A program made the translations under genes and the position numbers. The notes under the pieces were generated by a model. That model searched no databases. It had not been told where the DNA came from and saw only the letters and a program-made list of their open reading frames with translations. A stretch of DNA of 64,000 nt from Enterobacteriaceae bacterium UBA7338 (GTDB taxonomy: Bacteria; Pseudomonadota; Gammaproteobacteria; Enterobacterales; Enterobacteriaceae), in NCBI GenBank assembly GCA_002480085.1, contig DKPJ01000013.1, positions 33,072 through 97,071 of the forward strand, given 5' to 3'. Numbering within the stretch: the first letter of the stretch is position 1; each line of letters begins with the position of its first letter. Below, piece by piece: positions 16,826 to 25,903 of this stretch.

Positions 16826-17788
16826 ATGATTAAGAAAATCGGTGTGTTGACAAGTGGCGGTGATGCGCCTGGCATGAACGCTGCAATTCGTGGCGTAGTC
16901 CGGGCAGCATTGACTGAAGGTCTGGAAGTCTGCGGCATTTACGACGGCTATCTGGGCCTGTATGAAGACCGTATGGTGCAGCTCGACCGCTACAGTGTCT
17001 CCGACATGATCAACCGTGGCGGCACGTTCCTTGGCTCTGCTCGCTTCCCGGAGTTCCGTGAAGAGCACGTCCGCGCCGTGGCTATCGAAAACATGAAAAA
17101 ACGCGGTATCGACGCGCTGGTGGTCATCGGCGGCGACGGCTCCTATATGGGGGCAAAACGCCTGACCGAGATGGGCTTCCCCTGCATCGGCCTGCCGGGC
17201 ACCATCGATAACGACGTTGCCGGTACCGACTATACCATCGGCTACTTCACCGCGCTGCATACCGTTGTTGAAGCGATTGACCGCCTGCGCGATACCTCCT
17301 CTTCCCATCAGCGCATCTCCATCGTGGAAGTGATGGGCCGCTACTGTGGCGACCTGACCCTGGCGGCGGCTATTGCCGGTGGCTGTGAGTTCATCGTCCT
17401 GCCGGAAGTTGAGTTTAACCGTGAAGATCTGGTGAGCGAAATCAAAGCCGGGATCGCCAAAGGTAAAAAGCATGCCATCGTGGCTATTACCGAGCATATC
17501 TGCGATATCGACGAGCTGGCGAAGTACATTGAGTCTGAGACCAGGCGCGAAACCCGTGCCACCGTTCTCGGCCACATCCAGCGCGGCGGCTCCCCGGTTC
17601 CTTATGACCGTATTCTGGCGTCCCGCATGGGTGCCTACGCCATTGAACTACTGCTGCAGGGTCACGGTGGCCGCTGCGTCGGTATTCAGAACGAGAAGAT
17701 GGTGCACCACGATATCATCGACGCTATCGAAAATATGAAGCGTCCGTTCAAAGGCGACTGGCTGGACTGCGCTAAGAAACTTTATTAA
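16826..17788 (+). CDS. pfkA: 6-phosphofructokinase I
   Basis: Phosphorylates fructose 6-phosphate, the committed step of glycolysis. 320 residues, equal to E. coli PfkA, with ATP-site GVLTSGGDAPGMNA, IGGDGS and catalytic PGTIDND. The start MIKKIGVLTS at 16826 follows AGAGGTAGTC. Repressed by Cra judging from the upstream site. Confidence 0.98.
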   Translation: MIKKIGVLTSGGDAPGMNAAIRGVVRAALTEGLEVCGIYDGYLGLYEDRMVQLDRYSVSDMINRGGTFLGSARFPEFREEHVRAVAIENMKKRGIDALVVIGGDGSYMGAKRLTEMGFPCIGLPGTIDNDVAGTDYTIGYFTALHTVVEAIDRLRDTSSSHQRISIVEVMGRYCGDLTLAAAIAGGCEFIVLPEVEFNREDLVSEIKAGIAKGKKHAIVAITEHICDIDELAKYIESETRRETRATVLGHIQRGGSPVPYDRILASRMGAYAIELLLQGHGGRCVGIQNEKMVHHDIIDAIENMKRPFKGDWLDCAKKLY

Positions 17789-17798
17789 TAAAAACTTT

Positions 17799-17829
17799 GC
17801 CCGGTGGCGCTGCGCTTACCGGGCCTACA
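17799..17829. repeat. REP element after pfkA
   Basis: GCCCGGTGGCGCTGCGCTTA followed by CCGGGCCTAC. Single REP unit between pfkA and sbp. Confidence 0.8.
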
Positions 17830-17944
17830 GTTCTATTCTTTATTCCCCTTCGTTATAGCCAATCTTTTTTTATTCTTTAATCATTGATCCGCTTTCTGGC
17901 ACGCTGAGTCCATCACAACACAACTCAACATAAGAGAGTGAGCG

Positions 17945-18934
17945 ATGAACAAATGGGGTGTAGGGTTAACGTTGCTGCTGGCCTCCGGCAGCGTTCTGGC
18001 AAAGGACATTCAGCTTTTAAACGTCTCTTACGATCCAACGCGTGAGCTGTACGAGCAGTACAACAAGGCATTCAGCGCGCACTGGAAGCAGGAGACCGGT
18101 GATAACGTGACTGTTCGCCAGTCGCATGGCGGCTCAGGCAAACAGGCCACCTCCGTCATCAACGGCATCGAAGCCGACGTGGTGACCCTGGCGCTGGCCT
18201 ATGACGTTGACGCCATTGCCGAGCGTGGACGCATCGATAAAAACTGGATCAAACGCCTGCCGGATAACTCCGCGCCCTATACCTCCACCATCGTTTTCCT
18301 GGTGCGTAAAGGCAACCCAAAACAGATCCACGACTGGAACGATCTGATTAAGCCGGGCGTCTCGGTGATCACGCCGAACCCGAAAAGCTCCGGCGGCGCA
18401 CGCTGGAACTACCTGGCGGCGTGGGGCTACGCTCTGCACCACAACAACAATGACCAGGCTAAAGCGCAGGAGTTCGTGAAATCGCTGTTCAAGAACGTGG
18501 AAGTGCTGGACTCCGGCGCACGCGGCGCGACCAATACCTTCGTTGAGCGCGGCATCGGTGACGTGCTGATCGCCTGGGAGAACGAGGCGCTGTTGGCCAC
18601 TAACGAGCTGGGCAAGGACAAGTTTGAAATTGTTACCCCGAGCGAGTCTATCCTCGCCGAACCGACCGTCTCCGTGGTTGACAAAGTGGTCGATAAAAAA
18701 GGGACCAAAGCCGTGGCTGAAGCCTATCTGAAGTATCTCTACTCCCCGGAAGGGCAGGAGATCGCAGCGAAAAACTTCTACCGCCCGCGTAACCCGGACG
18801 TGGCGAAAAAATATGACAGCGAGTTCCCGAAACTCAAGCTGTTCACCATTGATGATGAATTTGGTGGCTGGACAAAAGCCCAGAAAGATCACTTCTCTAA
18901 CGGTGGTACCTTCGACCAAATCAGCAAGCGTTAA
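17945..18934 (+). CDS. sbp: Periplasmic sulfate-binding protein
   Basis: Delivers sulfate to the CysUWA ABC importer. 329 residues as in E. coli. Signal peptide of about 19 residues (MNKWGVGLTLLLASGSVLAK), then mature KDIQLLNVSYDPTRELYEQYN, a typical sulfate-binding family start. Followed by a strong terminator. Confidence 0.97.
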   Translation: MNKWGVGLTLLLASGSVLAKDIQLLNVSYDPTRELYEQYNKAFSAHWKQETGDNVTVRQSHGGSGKQATSVINGIEADVVTLALAYDVDAIAERGRIDKNWIKRLPDNSAPYTSTIVFLVRKGNPKQIHDWNDLIKPGVSVITPNPKSSGGARWNYLAAWGYALHHNNNDQAKAQEFVKSLFKNVEVLDSGARGATNTFVERGIGDVLIAWENEALLATNELGKDKFEIVTPSESILAEPTVSVVDKVVDKKGTKAVAEAYLKYLYSPEGQEIAAKNFYRPRNPDVAKKYDSEFPKLKLFTIDDEFGGWTKAQKDHFSNGGTFDQISKR

Positions 18935-18940
18935 CACTAA

Positions 18941-18963
18941 CGGCCCTGCGGGGCCGTTTTTTT
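18941..18963 (+). terminator. sbp rho-independent terminator
   Basis: CGGCCC-TGCG-GGGCCG hairpin followed by a T-run. Confidence 0.92.
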
Positions 18964-19036
18964 GCCCCACTATTAATGGCGTTTACTGAACCTGCCTGCC
19001 GCCGTAGACTCGGTGAAAAAATAGCAGGAGACAGGC

Positions 19037-20341
19037 ATGTCACTCTGGTTAACACACCCTCTGTTCCTTCCTTCACTGATTATCGGCATCACCATCGTGC
19101 TGTGGGCGGCCTCTCTGCTGCCGGAATTTATTACCGCGCTGCTCTTCTTTGCCGCCGCCATGGTAGCCAAAATCGCACCGGCGGACGTTATCTTTGGCGG
19201 CTTTGCCTCATCGGCGTTCTGGCTGGTCTTTAGCGGCTTTGTGCTGGGCGTGGCGATCCGCAAGACCGGGCTGGCGGACCGGGCGGCGAGGGCGATCTCG
19301 GCGAGACTGACGGATTCGTGGCTGCTGATGGTGGGCAGCGTCGTGCTGTTGAGCTACGCCCTGGCCTTTGTCATGCCGTCGAACATGGGACGCATCGCCC
19401 TGCTGATGCCCATTGTTGCCGCGATGGCGGCGCGGGCTGGGATCCACGAAGGGTCGCGAGCATGGTTCGGCCTGGCGCTGGCGGTGGGCTTTGGTACCTT
19501 CCAGCTCTCCGCCACCATTCTGCCCGCTAACGTGCCGAACCTGGTGATGAGCGGTGCGGCGGAAGGGGCGTTTGGTATCCATCTTAACTATGTGCCCTAT
19601 CTGCTGCTGCACACCCCGGTGCTGGGCATCCTGAAGGGGCTGATCCTGATTGCGCTCATCTGCTGGCTCTTTCCCGGCAAGCCCCACGCCGCGCGCGATC
19701 TCGAACCCGCTGCACCAATGAGCCGGGACGAGAAGCGCCTCGCCTGGATGCTGGCGGTGGTGCTTATCCTGTGGGTGACAGAGAGCTGGCATGGAGTTGG
19801 CCCGGCCTGGACCGGACTGGTGGCGGCCTGCGTCACGCTGCTGCCGCGTATCGGCTTTATTAACGGGGAGGAGTTCTCCAAAGGGGTGAACATTCGGACC
19901 TGCATCTACGTGGCGGGGATTTTAGGCCTGGCGATCACGGTGACGCAAACCGGCATTGGCCGCGCCGTGGGTGACGCGCTGCTGCATATTATGCCCCTCG
20001 ATCCACACAGTCCGTTCACCAGCTTCCTGGCTCTGACCGGCATTACTACCGCGCTTAACTTTATTATGACCGCCAACGGGGTTCCTGCGCTCTATACCAC
20101 CCTGGCCCAGAGCTTCTCTGACGCCACCGGGTTCCCGCTGCTGTCGGTGATTATGATTCAGGTGCTGGGCTACTCGACGCCGCTGCTGCCGTACCAGGCC
20201 TCGCCAATCGTGGTGGCGATGGCGTTAGGCAAGGTACCCGCACGGGCGGGGATCCTGCTCTGTCTGGCACTGGCGGTGGCAACGTATCTGCTGCTGCTGC
20301 CGCTGGACTATCTGTGGTACCAGGTGCTGGGTAAGCTATAA
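19037..20341 (+). CDS. SLC13 (DASS)-family anion/dicarboxylate permease
   Basis: A 434-residue inner-membrane protein with about 11-12 hydrophobic segments. Family-like repeats include SFVMPSNMGRIALLMPI-type (AFVMPSNMGRIALLMP, ~110-125), and TANGVPALYTT with LPYQASPIVVAM in the second half. The fold suggests sodium- or proton-coupled anion uptake; the substrate is not known. AGGAGA lies just upstream. In E. coli the position between sbp and tpiA is held by cdh, not by a permease. Its neighbour sbp makes sulfate or another sulfur anion a possible substrate, but this is only a guess. Confidence 0.8.
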   Translation: MSLWLTHPLFLPSLIIGITIVLWAASLLPEFITALLFFAAAMVAKIAPADVIFGGFASSAFWLVFSGFVLGVAIRKTGLADRAARAISARLTDSWLLMVGSVVLLSYALAFVMPSNMGRIALLMPIVAAMAARAGIHEGSRAWFGLALAVGFGTFQLSATILPANVPNLVMSGAAEGAFGIHLNYVPYLLLHTPVLGILKGLILIALICWLFPGKPHAARDLEPAAPMSRDEKRLAWMLAVVLILWVTESWHGVGPAWTGLVAACVTLLPRIGFINGEEFSKGVNIRTCIYVAGILGLAITVTQTGIGRAVGDALLHIMPLDPHSPFTSFLALTGITTALNFIMTANGVPALYTTLAQSFSDATGFPLLSVIMIQVLGYSTPLLPYQASPIVVAMALGKVPARAGILLCLALAVATYLLLLPLDYLWYQVLGKL

Positions 20342-20346
20342 AAAAA

Positions 20347-20377
20347 GCCCGGTGGCGCTAGCGCTTACCGGGCCTAC
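20347..20377. repeat. REP element between the SLC13 permease and tpiA
   Basis: GCCCGGTGGCGCTAGCGCTT then ACCGGGCCTAC. Lies between convergent genes. Confidence 0.8.
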
Positions 20378-20405
20378 ACGAACATTTGCAATGCGGTAAC
20401 GACGA

Positions 20406-21173
20406 TTACGCCTGCTTAGCTGCTTCCGCTGCCTTCACAATCACGGCGAACGCGTCAGCTTTCAGGGATGCACCGCCAACCAGCGCGCCGTCGATGTCAG
20501 GCTGGGTGAACAGTTCAGCGGCGTTAGAGGCGTTAACCGAGCCGCCGTACTGGATGATTACCTGCTCAGCCACTTTCGCGTCAGCTTTCGCAATGTGGTC
20601 ACGGATAAATTTATGCACCGCCTGCGCCTGCGCCGGGGTCGCTGATTTGCCGGTACCGATAGCCCATACCGGTTCGTAGGCAATCACGACGCCTTCGAAC
20701 GCGGCTGCGCCCTGGGTTTTCAGCACGGCGTCGATCTGGCGTGCACACACCTCTTCGGTTTTGCCCGCTTCGTTCTCTTCTTCAGTTTCACCGATGCACA
20801 GAACCGGGATCAAACCCTGCTCTTTCAGCACGGCGAATTTTTTCGCAATCAGCTCGTCAGACTCGGCGTGGTAGGTGCGACGCTCAGAGTGACCGATAAT
20901 GATGTACTGCGCGCCAACGTCTTTCAGCATCTCTGCAGAGGTTTCACCGGTGAAGGCACCGGAGAGGTTCACGTCAACGTTCTGCGCGCCGAGGATAATG
21001 TGGCTGCCCGCTGCGGCCTGTTTCGCCAGGTCCAGGTACATTGCCGGCGGCGCGATCGCTACGCCGCAGCCGGTGACGCCAGCCAGCTCTTTACGCAGGT
21101 TAGCTACCAGCTCGTTTACCATCTGGCGGCTGCCGTTCAGTTTCCAGTTACCCATCACTAAAGGATGTCGCAT
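20406..21173 (-). CDS. tpiA: Triosephosphate isomerase
   Basis: Interconverts dihydroxyacetone phosphate and glyceraldehyde 3-phosphate. 255 residues as in E. coli, with GNWKLNG (catalytic Lys), IIGHSERR (catalytic His) and AYEPVWAIGTG (catalytic Glu) plus the phosphate-binding GGSVN. It also takes the dihydroxyacetone phosphate made by RhaD and by the glycerol pathway encoded nearby. Confidence 0.98.
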   Translation of the reverse strand: MRHPLVMGNWKLNGSRQMVNELVANLRKELAGVTGCGVAIAPPAMYLDLAKQAAAGSHIILGAQNVDVNLSGAFTGETSAEMLKDVGAQYIIIGHSERRTYHAESDELIAKKFAVLKEQGLIPVLCIGETEEENEAGKTEEVCARQIDAVLKTQGAAAFEGVVIAYEPVWAIGTGKSATPAQAQAVHKFIRDHIAKADAKVAEQVIIQYGGSVNASNAAELFTQPDIDGALVGGASLKADAFAVIVKAAEAAKQA

Positions 21174-21282
21174 TTTTATTCTCCACGCTTTGTCAGCGAA
21201 TCAAGGAATATGGCTGCCGTTTGCAGGCAGCATGGTTGTCAAACAGTATAGAGATTCATCCCTGCAAAGGCTTTGCTTTTTA

Positions 21283-21870
21283 TCATTTATTGTTACCTTC
21301 AGCACTATCAGATAGCGTCAGCTTAATCGGTTCAACAGCGAAGGTCAGCCCTTTTTCACCGTTATCTGCCGCAACATAGCGCAGCGCGCCCTCCGTCTCG
21401 GCATACCAGGCTTTACCCTTGCCTCTGTTCAGCAGCTTCTGCACCTTTTGCAGGCTGTTGGCTTTGGTTAGCTGTGGTGAAAAGGCGCGTAACACCGCCG
21501 CCATATACTCCAGCGCTTTGGCTTTCGCCGCCTTCTGCTCTGGTCCCTGAACGGGCAGCCAGGTGATCTGCATCGACTTGATCTTCAGCGTGCCGCGCTC
21601 AAGAGCCGTTGAGGCATAAAGCGACTCGTTGATCTTGCTGGCGGCCCGGGTCAGGTTAGCGCGGTCGTTGCGTGATTCAATGGCACGAAACTCATTGAGC
21701 GCCAGCCCAGGGTTATCGGCGTTAAACTTCTCCCGGAACTGGCTAATGGATTGACCGAAGGTTGGTGCCCCTGCCAGCAGATAGGGGGCCGTGGCGGCAA
21801 GGGGAACCTCTACCGCCAGCGCGGGCAGGCAAAACATCAGCCAGGCCAGTAATATGCTCCATCTTTTCAT
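21283..21870 (-). CDS. yiiQ: DUF1454 family exported protein YiiQ
   Basis: A 195-residue protein of unknown function (E. coli 199). A signal peptide covers about residues 1-19 (MKRWSILLAWLMFCLPALA), so it is probably periplasmic. No catalytic motif is evident. It keeps its E. coli place between tpiA and the divergent yiiR. Confidence 0.9.
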   Translation of the reverse strand: MKRWSILLAWLMFCLPALAVEVPLAATAPYLLAGAPTFGQSISQFREKFNADNPGLALNEFRAIESRNDRANLTRAASKINESLYASTALERGTLKIKSMQITWLPVQGPEQKAAKAKALEYMAAVLRAFSPQLTKANSLQKVQKLLNRGKGKAWYAETEGALRYVAADNGEKGLTFAVEPIKLTLSDSAEGNNK

Positions 21871-21980
21871 GATCTCTCCCTCTGTTTAGCTATCCCGATT
21901 AAAACGATAACCGTCTGGCTTGTCAAAAGCTGACCCGACTAAGGTAAACTACGCAGCACTACGATTATAAGGAACCTTAC

Positions 21981-22400
21981 ATGACCATACAGCAGTGGTT
22001 ATTCTCATTTAAAGGGCGTATTGGACGCCGTGACTTCTGGATCTGGATTGCGCTCTGGGCGCTGTCGATGGTGGCACTCTTTTCGCTGGCGGGAAGCGGG
22101 CTGGTGGATCTGCAGCTGGCTGCCTTTGCGCTGGTGAGCCTGCTCTGGCCAACCACCTGCGTGGTGGTAAAACGGCTGCACGATCGCGGTAAATCAGGCT
22201 ATTGGGCCTTGCTGCTGATCCTGGCGTGGATGCTGCTGGCCGGGCGCTGGGACGTGTTAGGTGGCGTCTGGACGTGGGCGGTAGGGCGCTTTATCCCAAC
22301 ACTGATTCTGGTCATGCTGCTGGTAGACCTCGGCGCGTTTCTCGGCACGCCGGGCGAAAACAAGTTTGGTAAAACGACGCTGGACGTTAAGTTCCGTTAG
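21981..22400 (+). CDS. yiiR: DUF805 family membrane protein YiiR
   Basis: A 139-residue inner-membrane protein with about four TM segments and the DUF805 hallmarks FKGRIGRRDFWIW at the N-terminus and VKRLHDRGKSGYWAL mid-protein. Function unknown. AAGGAACC precedes the ATG. Divergent from yiiQ and convergent with fpr. Confidence 0.9.
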   Translation: MTIQQWLFSFKGRIGRRDFWIWIALWALSMVALFSLAGSGLVDLQLAAFALVSLLWPTTCVVVKRLHDRGKSGYWALLLILAWMLLAGRWDVLGGVWTWAVGRFIPTLILVMLLVDLGAFLGTPGENKFGKTTLDVKFR

Positions 22401-22416
22401 AGACCAGGCCCGTTAA

Positions 22417-23163
22417 TTACCAATAGTGCTCAGCGGTCATATGGCCCGGACGACGGCGCAGGTGTTTAGCCATCTGCCGGGTCTCTTTCAGCAGCTGCTG
22501 AGTATCACGCACCATCTGCGGATTCCCACACAGCATCACATGGCTCTCTTCCGCCCGCATCGTCAGTCCCACGGCTCTCTCCAGCTCCCCGCTCTCAATC
22601 AACGCCGGTACGCGACCGTGCAGTGAGCCAGCTACCGTTTCGCGGCTGACTACCGTCTGAATGCGCAGTTTACCCTCGTAGCGTTTTTGCAGCTCCAGCA
22701 TCAGCGGCAGGTAGCTGAGATCCTCGGCATAGCGTGCGGCGTGAACCAGCACCAGGTTTTTAAAGCGCTCCAGGTCCTTTCCTTCCTGCAGAATTGAAAG
22801 ATAGGGACCGATGGCCGTCCCGGTTGCCAGCATCCACAGCGTTTCACACTCCGGGATCTCCTCCAGCACAAAGAACCCGGCGGCTTCGCTCACGATCAGC
22901 ACCTCATCGCCCGGCTTCAGCGCCGCAAGGCGTGGGCTAAGCTTGCCGTCCGGTACGGTGACCAGATAAAACTCAAGATTAGGATTGCTGGGAGCATTAA
23001 CGTAGGAGTAGGCGCGCTGCACGCGCTCGCCGTCAATCTCCAGGCCCAGCTTAGCAAACTGGCCCGCTTTGAAGGGGTGGATGGGAGCATGAACGGTGAG
23101 ACTAAAGAGTGCGTCGGTCCAAAATTCTACCTTCGTAACTTTTCCTGTAATCCAATCCGCCAT
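22417..23163 (-). CDS. fpr: Ferredoxin/flavodoxin-NADP+ reductase
   Basis: FAD enzyme that passes electrons from NADPH to flavodoxin or ferredoxin. 248 residues, equal to E. coli, with FAD-binding RAYSYVNAP, NADP-binding ATGTAIGPYLSIL and the conserved C-terminal GHMTAEHYW, whose terminal Trp stacks on the flavin. SoxRS-regulated in E. coli; the site was not resolved here. Confidence 0.97.
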   Translation of the reverse strand: MADWITGKVTKVEFWTDALFSLTVHAPIHPFKAGQFAKLGLEIDGERVQRAYSYVNAPSNPNLEFYLVTVPDGKLSPRLAALKPGDEVLIVSEAAGFFVLEEIPECETLWMLATGTAIGPYLSILQEGKDLERFKNLVLVHAARYAEDLSYLPLMLELQKRYEGKLRIQTVVSRETVAGSLHGRVPALIESGELERAVGLTMRAEESHVMLCGNPQMVRDTQQLLKETRQMAKHLRRRPGHMTAEHYW

Positions 23164-23256
23164 GACCGTCTCCTGTTCTGTATAACCTTATCTTCGTCGC
23201 TTAAAGCGAACTTTTCCAGCCCGAGCGGGCCGGAAAGCTCGATTGATCAAATGACC

Positions 23257-24267
23257 CTAAAGAATGTGGCGCTGTACGTCCGCATCTTTACGATCGAGGT
23301 AGTGAATGGACTGGATCCGGCGAATGGTGCGGGATTTGCCACGGATCAGCAGGGTTTCGGTGGTGGCCATATTGCCCTTGCGGCTAATGCCGTCGAGCAG
23401 ATCGCCCTTGGTGATGCCGGTGGCGGAAAAAATCACGTTATCGTTGCGCGCCATGTCGCCCAGCTGCAGCACGCTGCCCGCGTCGATCCCCATCTCTTTA
23501 CAGCGCGCCAGCTCCTGCTCGCCGATGCGGCGGTTCTCTTCGCTGTCGCCCTTCACATGATGACGTGCCAGCAGGCGGCCCTGCATATCGCCGTCCAGCG
23601 CGCGGATGGCGGCGGCGGAGACCACGCCCTCTGGCGCGCCGCCGATGCCGTAGAGCACGTCCACTTCGCTATCAGGCATGCAGGTCAGAATGGAAGCCGC
23701 CACGTCGCCGTCCGGAATGGCAAACACGCGTACGCCGAGCTGCTGCATCTGGGCGATAACCGCATCGTGGCGCGGTTTCGCCAGGATGGTCACGGTCAGC
23801 TCGTCGAGCGGCTTGCCAAGCGCGGCAGCCACGTTACGCAGGTTCTCTTCCAGGGGCAGGTCAAGATCGATAGCGCCTCTCGCGCCAGGGCCGACAATCA
23901 GCTTCTCCATATACATATCCGGCGCGTTGAGGAAGCTGCCCTTGTCGCCCACGGCCAGTACCGCCAGGGCATTCGCCTGGCCCATCGCCGTCATGCGGGT
24001 ACCTTCGATAGGATCGACGGCAATGTCCACCGCGTCGCCCTGACCGGTGCCGACGCGCTCGCCAATATAGAGCATCGGTGCTTCGTCAATCTCACCCTCG
24101 CCAATCACGATGGTCCCGTCAATGTTGACCTGGTTGAGCACAATGCGCATGGCGTTAACCGCCGCGCCATCGGCAACGTTTTTATCGCCCCGGCCCAGCC
24201 ATTTGTAGCCGGCCAGCGCGGCCGCTTCCGTCACGCGGGAAAATTCAATAGCAAGCTCTCGTTTCAT
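23257..24267 (-). CDS. glpX: Class II fructose-1,6-bisphosphatase
   Basis: Hydrolyses fructose 1,6-bisphosphate in gluconeogenesis; Mn2+-dependent. 336 residues as in E. coli, with GEGEIDEAPML, DPIEGTRM and YGIGGAPEGV active-site motifs. The ATG at 24267 gives MKRELAIEFSRVTEAAALAG; a longer reading frame upstream is not family sequence. Third gene of the glpFKX operon, after a 107-base gap with a strong hairpin. Confidence 0.97.
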   Translation of the reverse strand: MKRELAIEFSRVTEAAALAGYKWLGRGDKNVADGAAVNAMRIVLNQVNIDGTIVIGEGEIDEAPMLYIGERVGTGQGDAVDIAVDPIEGTRMTAMGQANALAVLAVGDKGSFLNAPDMYMEKLIVGPGARGAIDLDLPLEENLRNVAAALGKPLDELTVTILAKPRHDAVIAQMQQLGVRVFAIPDGDVAASILTCMPDSEVDVLYGIGGAPEGVVSAAAIRALDGDMQGRLLARHHVKGDSEENRRIGEQELARCKEMGIDAGSVLQLGDMARNDNVIFSATGITKGDLLDGISRKGNMATTETLLIRGKSRTIRRIQSIHYLDRKDADVQRHIL

Positions 24268-24338
24268 TGCACACTCGTCGTTAAAGAACGTCATTAAAGA
24301 AATTGTGCAAAGTTTAACACAGAGAGGAAGAGCAACGT

Positions 24339-24360
24339 CCCCTCTCCGGGCGGAGAGGGG
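24339..24360. other. Perfect hairpin between glpK and glpX
   Basis: CCCCTCTCC (24339-24347) pairs with GGAGAGGGG (24352-24360) around GGGC. No T-run follows on the minus strand, so an mRNA processing/stability or attenuation role inside glpFKX is more likely than termination. Similar hairpins lie at 43164-43185 and 51430-51449. Confidence 0.6.
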
Positions 24361-24374
24361 AGCAGGGGCAGTGA

Positions 24375-25883
24375 TTACTCGTCGTGTTCTTCCCACGCCA
24401 TGGCGCGTTTCACTGCTTTTTTCCAGCCGCTGTAACGGTAGTTACGCTCGGTAGTTTCGATGCCCGGACGGAACTCGCGCTCGATAACCGCTTTCTCCTG
24501 CAGCTCGTCGAGGTTCTGCCAGAAGCCCACCGCCAGGCCTGCCAGATAGGCTGCGCCCAGGGCCGTGACTTCGCGAACTTCCGGGCGCTCAACGCGGGTG
24601 CCGAGGATGTCCGACTGGAACTGCATCAGGAAGTTGTTGGCGACCGCGCCGCCGTCCACGCGCAGGGCGTGCAGGCGAATGCCGGAGTCGGCCTGCATCG
24701 CTTCCAGCACGTCGCGGGTCTGATAGGCGATAGATTCCAGCGTCGCACGGATGATGTGGTTCGAGTTAACGCCACGGGTCAGGCCGAAGATTGCGCCGCG
24801 GGCGTAGGGATCCCAGTAGGGCGCACCGAGACCAGTGAAGGCCGGTACCACATACACGCCGTTGGTATCTTTCACCTTGGTAGCAAAGTATTCCGAGTCG
24901 AACGAGTCGCTGATCAGCTTCATCTCGTCGCGCAGCCACTGAATGGATGCCCCCGCCATAAATACCGCGCCCTCCAGGGCGTAGTTCACCTCACCACGCG
25001 GGCCGCAGGCGATGGTGGTCAGCAGACCGTGCTCGGAGGCCACCGCCTTCTCGCCGGTGTTCATCAGCATAAAGCAGCCGGTACCGTAGGTATTCTTCGC
25101 CATCCCCTCCTTCACGCAAAGCTGGCCGAAGAGCGCCGCCTGTTGGTCACCGGCGATCCCGGCGATAGGAATACGCGTGCCGCCCTTGCCGCCAATGTTG
25201 GTCTGGCCGTAGACCTCGGAGGATTTACGCACCTCTGGCAGCATGGCGCGCGGAATGTCCAGCACCTCCAGCATCTTGTCATCCCACTGGAGGGTGTGGA
25301 TGTTAAACAGCATGGTACGGGAGGCGTTGGTGTAGTCGGTAACGTGGACGCGTCCCTGGGTCATCTTCCAGATCAGCCAGCTATCGACGGTGCCGAACAG
25401 CAGCTCGCCGCGCTTAGCGCGCTCACGAGAGCCGTCAACGTGGTCGAGGATCCACTTCACCTTGGTGCCGGAGAAGTAGGGGTCGATCACCAGACCGGTG
25501 GTGGCGCGGATGTAGTCCTCCAGGCCGTCGCGCTTCAGATGCTCGCAGATATCGGCGGTACGGCGGCACTGCCAGACGATGGCGTTATGAATGGGCTTGC
25601 CGGTCTCTTTATCCCAGATCACCACGGTCTCACGCTGGTTGGTGATGCCGATGGCGGCAATCTGATCGGAGCTAATGTCGGCTTTCGCCAGCACTTCCAC
25701 CAGCGTTGAGCTTTGGCTGGCCCAGATCTCCATCGGATCGTGCTCGACCCAGCCTGGCTTAGGATAAATTTGTTCAAATTCGCGCTGTGAAACGCTGATG
25801 ATATTGGCGTCGTGATCCATTACCACGGCGCGAGAGCTGGTAGTACCCTGGTCCAGCGCAACGATATATTTTTTCTCAGTCAT
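24375..25883 (-). CDS. glpK: Glycerol kinase
   Basis: Phosphorylates glycerol to sn-glycerol 3-phosphate. 502 residues as in E. coli, FGGY family, starting MTEKKYIVALDQGTTSSRAV; contains NQRETVVIWDKETG, GIAGDQQAALFGQ and RVDGGAVANNFLMQFQSDIL. An extra in-frame ATG lies one codon upstream. The gene follows glpF in the glpFKX operon. Confidence 0.98.
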   Translation of the reverse strand: MTEKKYIVALDQGTTSSRAVVMDHDANIISVSQREFEQIYPKPGWVEHDPMEIWASQSSTLVEVLAKADISSDQIAAIGITNQRETVVIWDKETGKPIHNAIVWQCRRTADICEHLKRDGLEDYIRATTGLVIDPYFSGTKVKWILDHVDGSRERAKRGELLFGTVDSWLIWKMTQGRVHVTDYTNASRTMLFNIHTLQWDDKMLEVLDIPRAMLPEVRKSSEVYGQTNIGGKGGTRIPIAGIAGDQQAALFGQLCVKEGMAKNTYGTGCFMLMNTGEKAVASEHGLLTTIACGPRGEVNYALEGAVFMAGASIQWLRDEMKLISDSFDSEYFATKVKDTNGVYVVPAFTGLGAPYWDPYARGAIFGLTRGVNSNHIIRATLESIAYQTRDVLEAMQADSGIRLHALRVDGGAVANNFLMQFQSDILGTRVERPEVREVTALGAAYLAGLAVGFWQNLDELQEKAVIEREFRPGIETTERNYRYSGWKKAVKRAMAWEEHDE

Positions 25884-25903
25884 CATTTTTTCCCGTAGTC
25901 ACA

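Noticed and set aside
24384..25709. Long plus-strand frame (441 codons) opposite glpK
   Set aside because: Antisense shadow of a certain gene in GC-rich DNA; no ribosome-binding site or family features. glpK is unambiguous.
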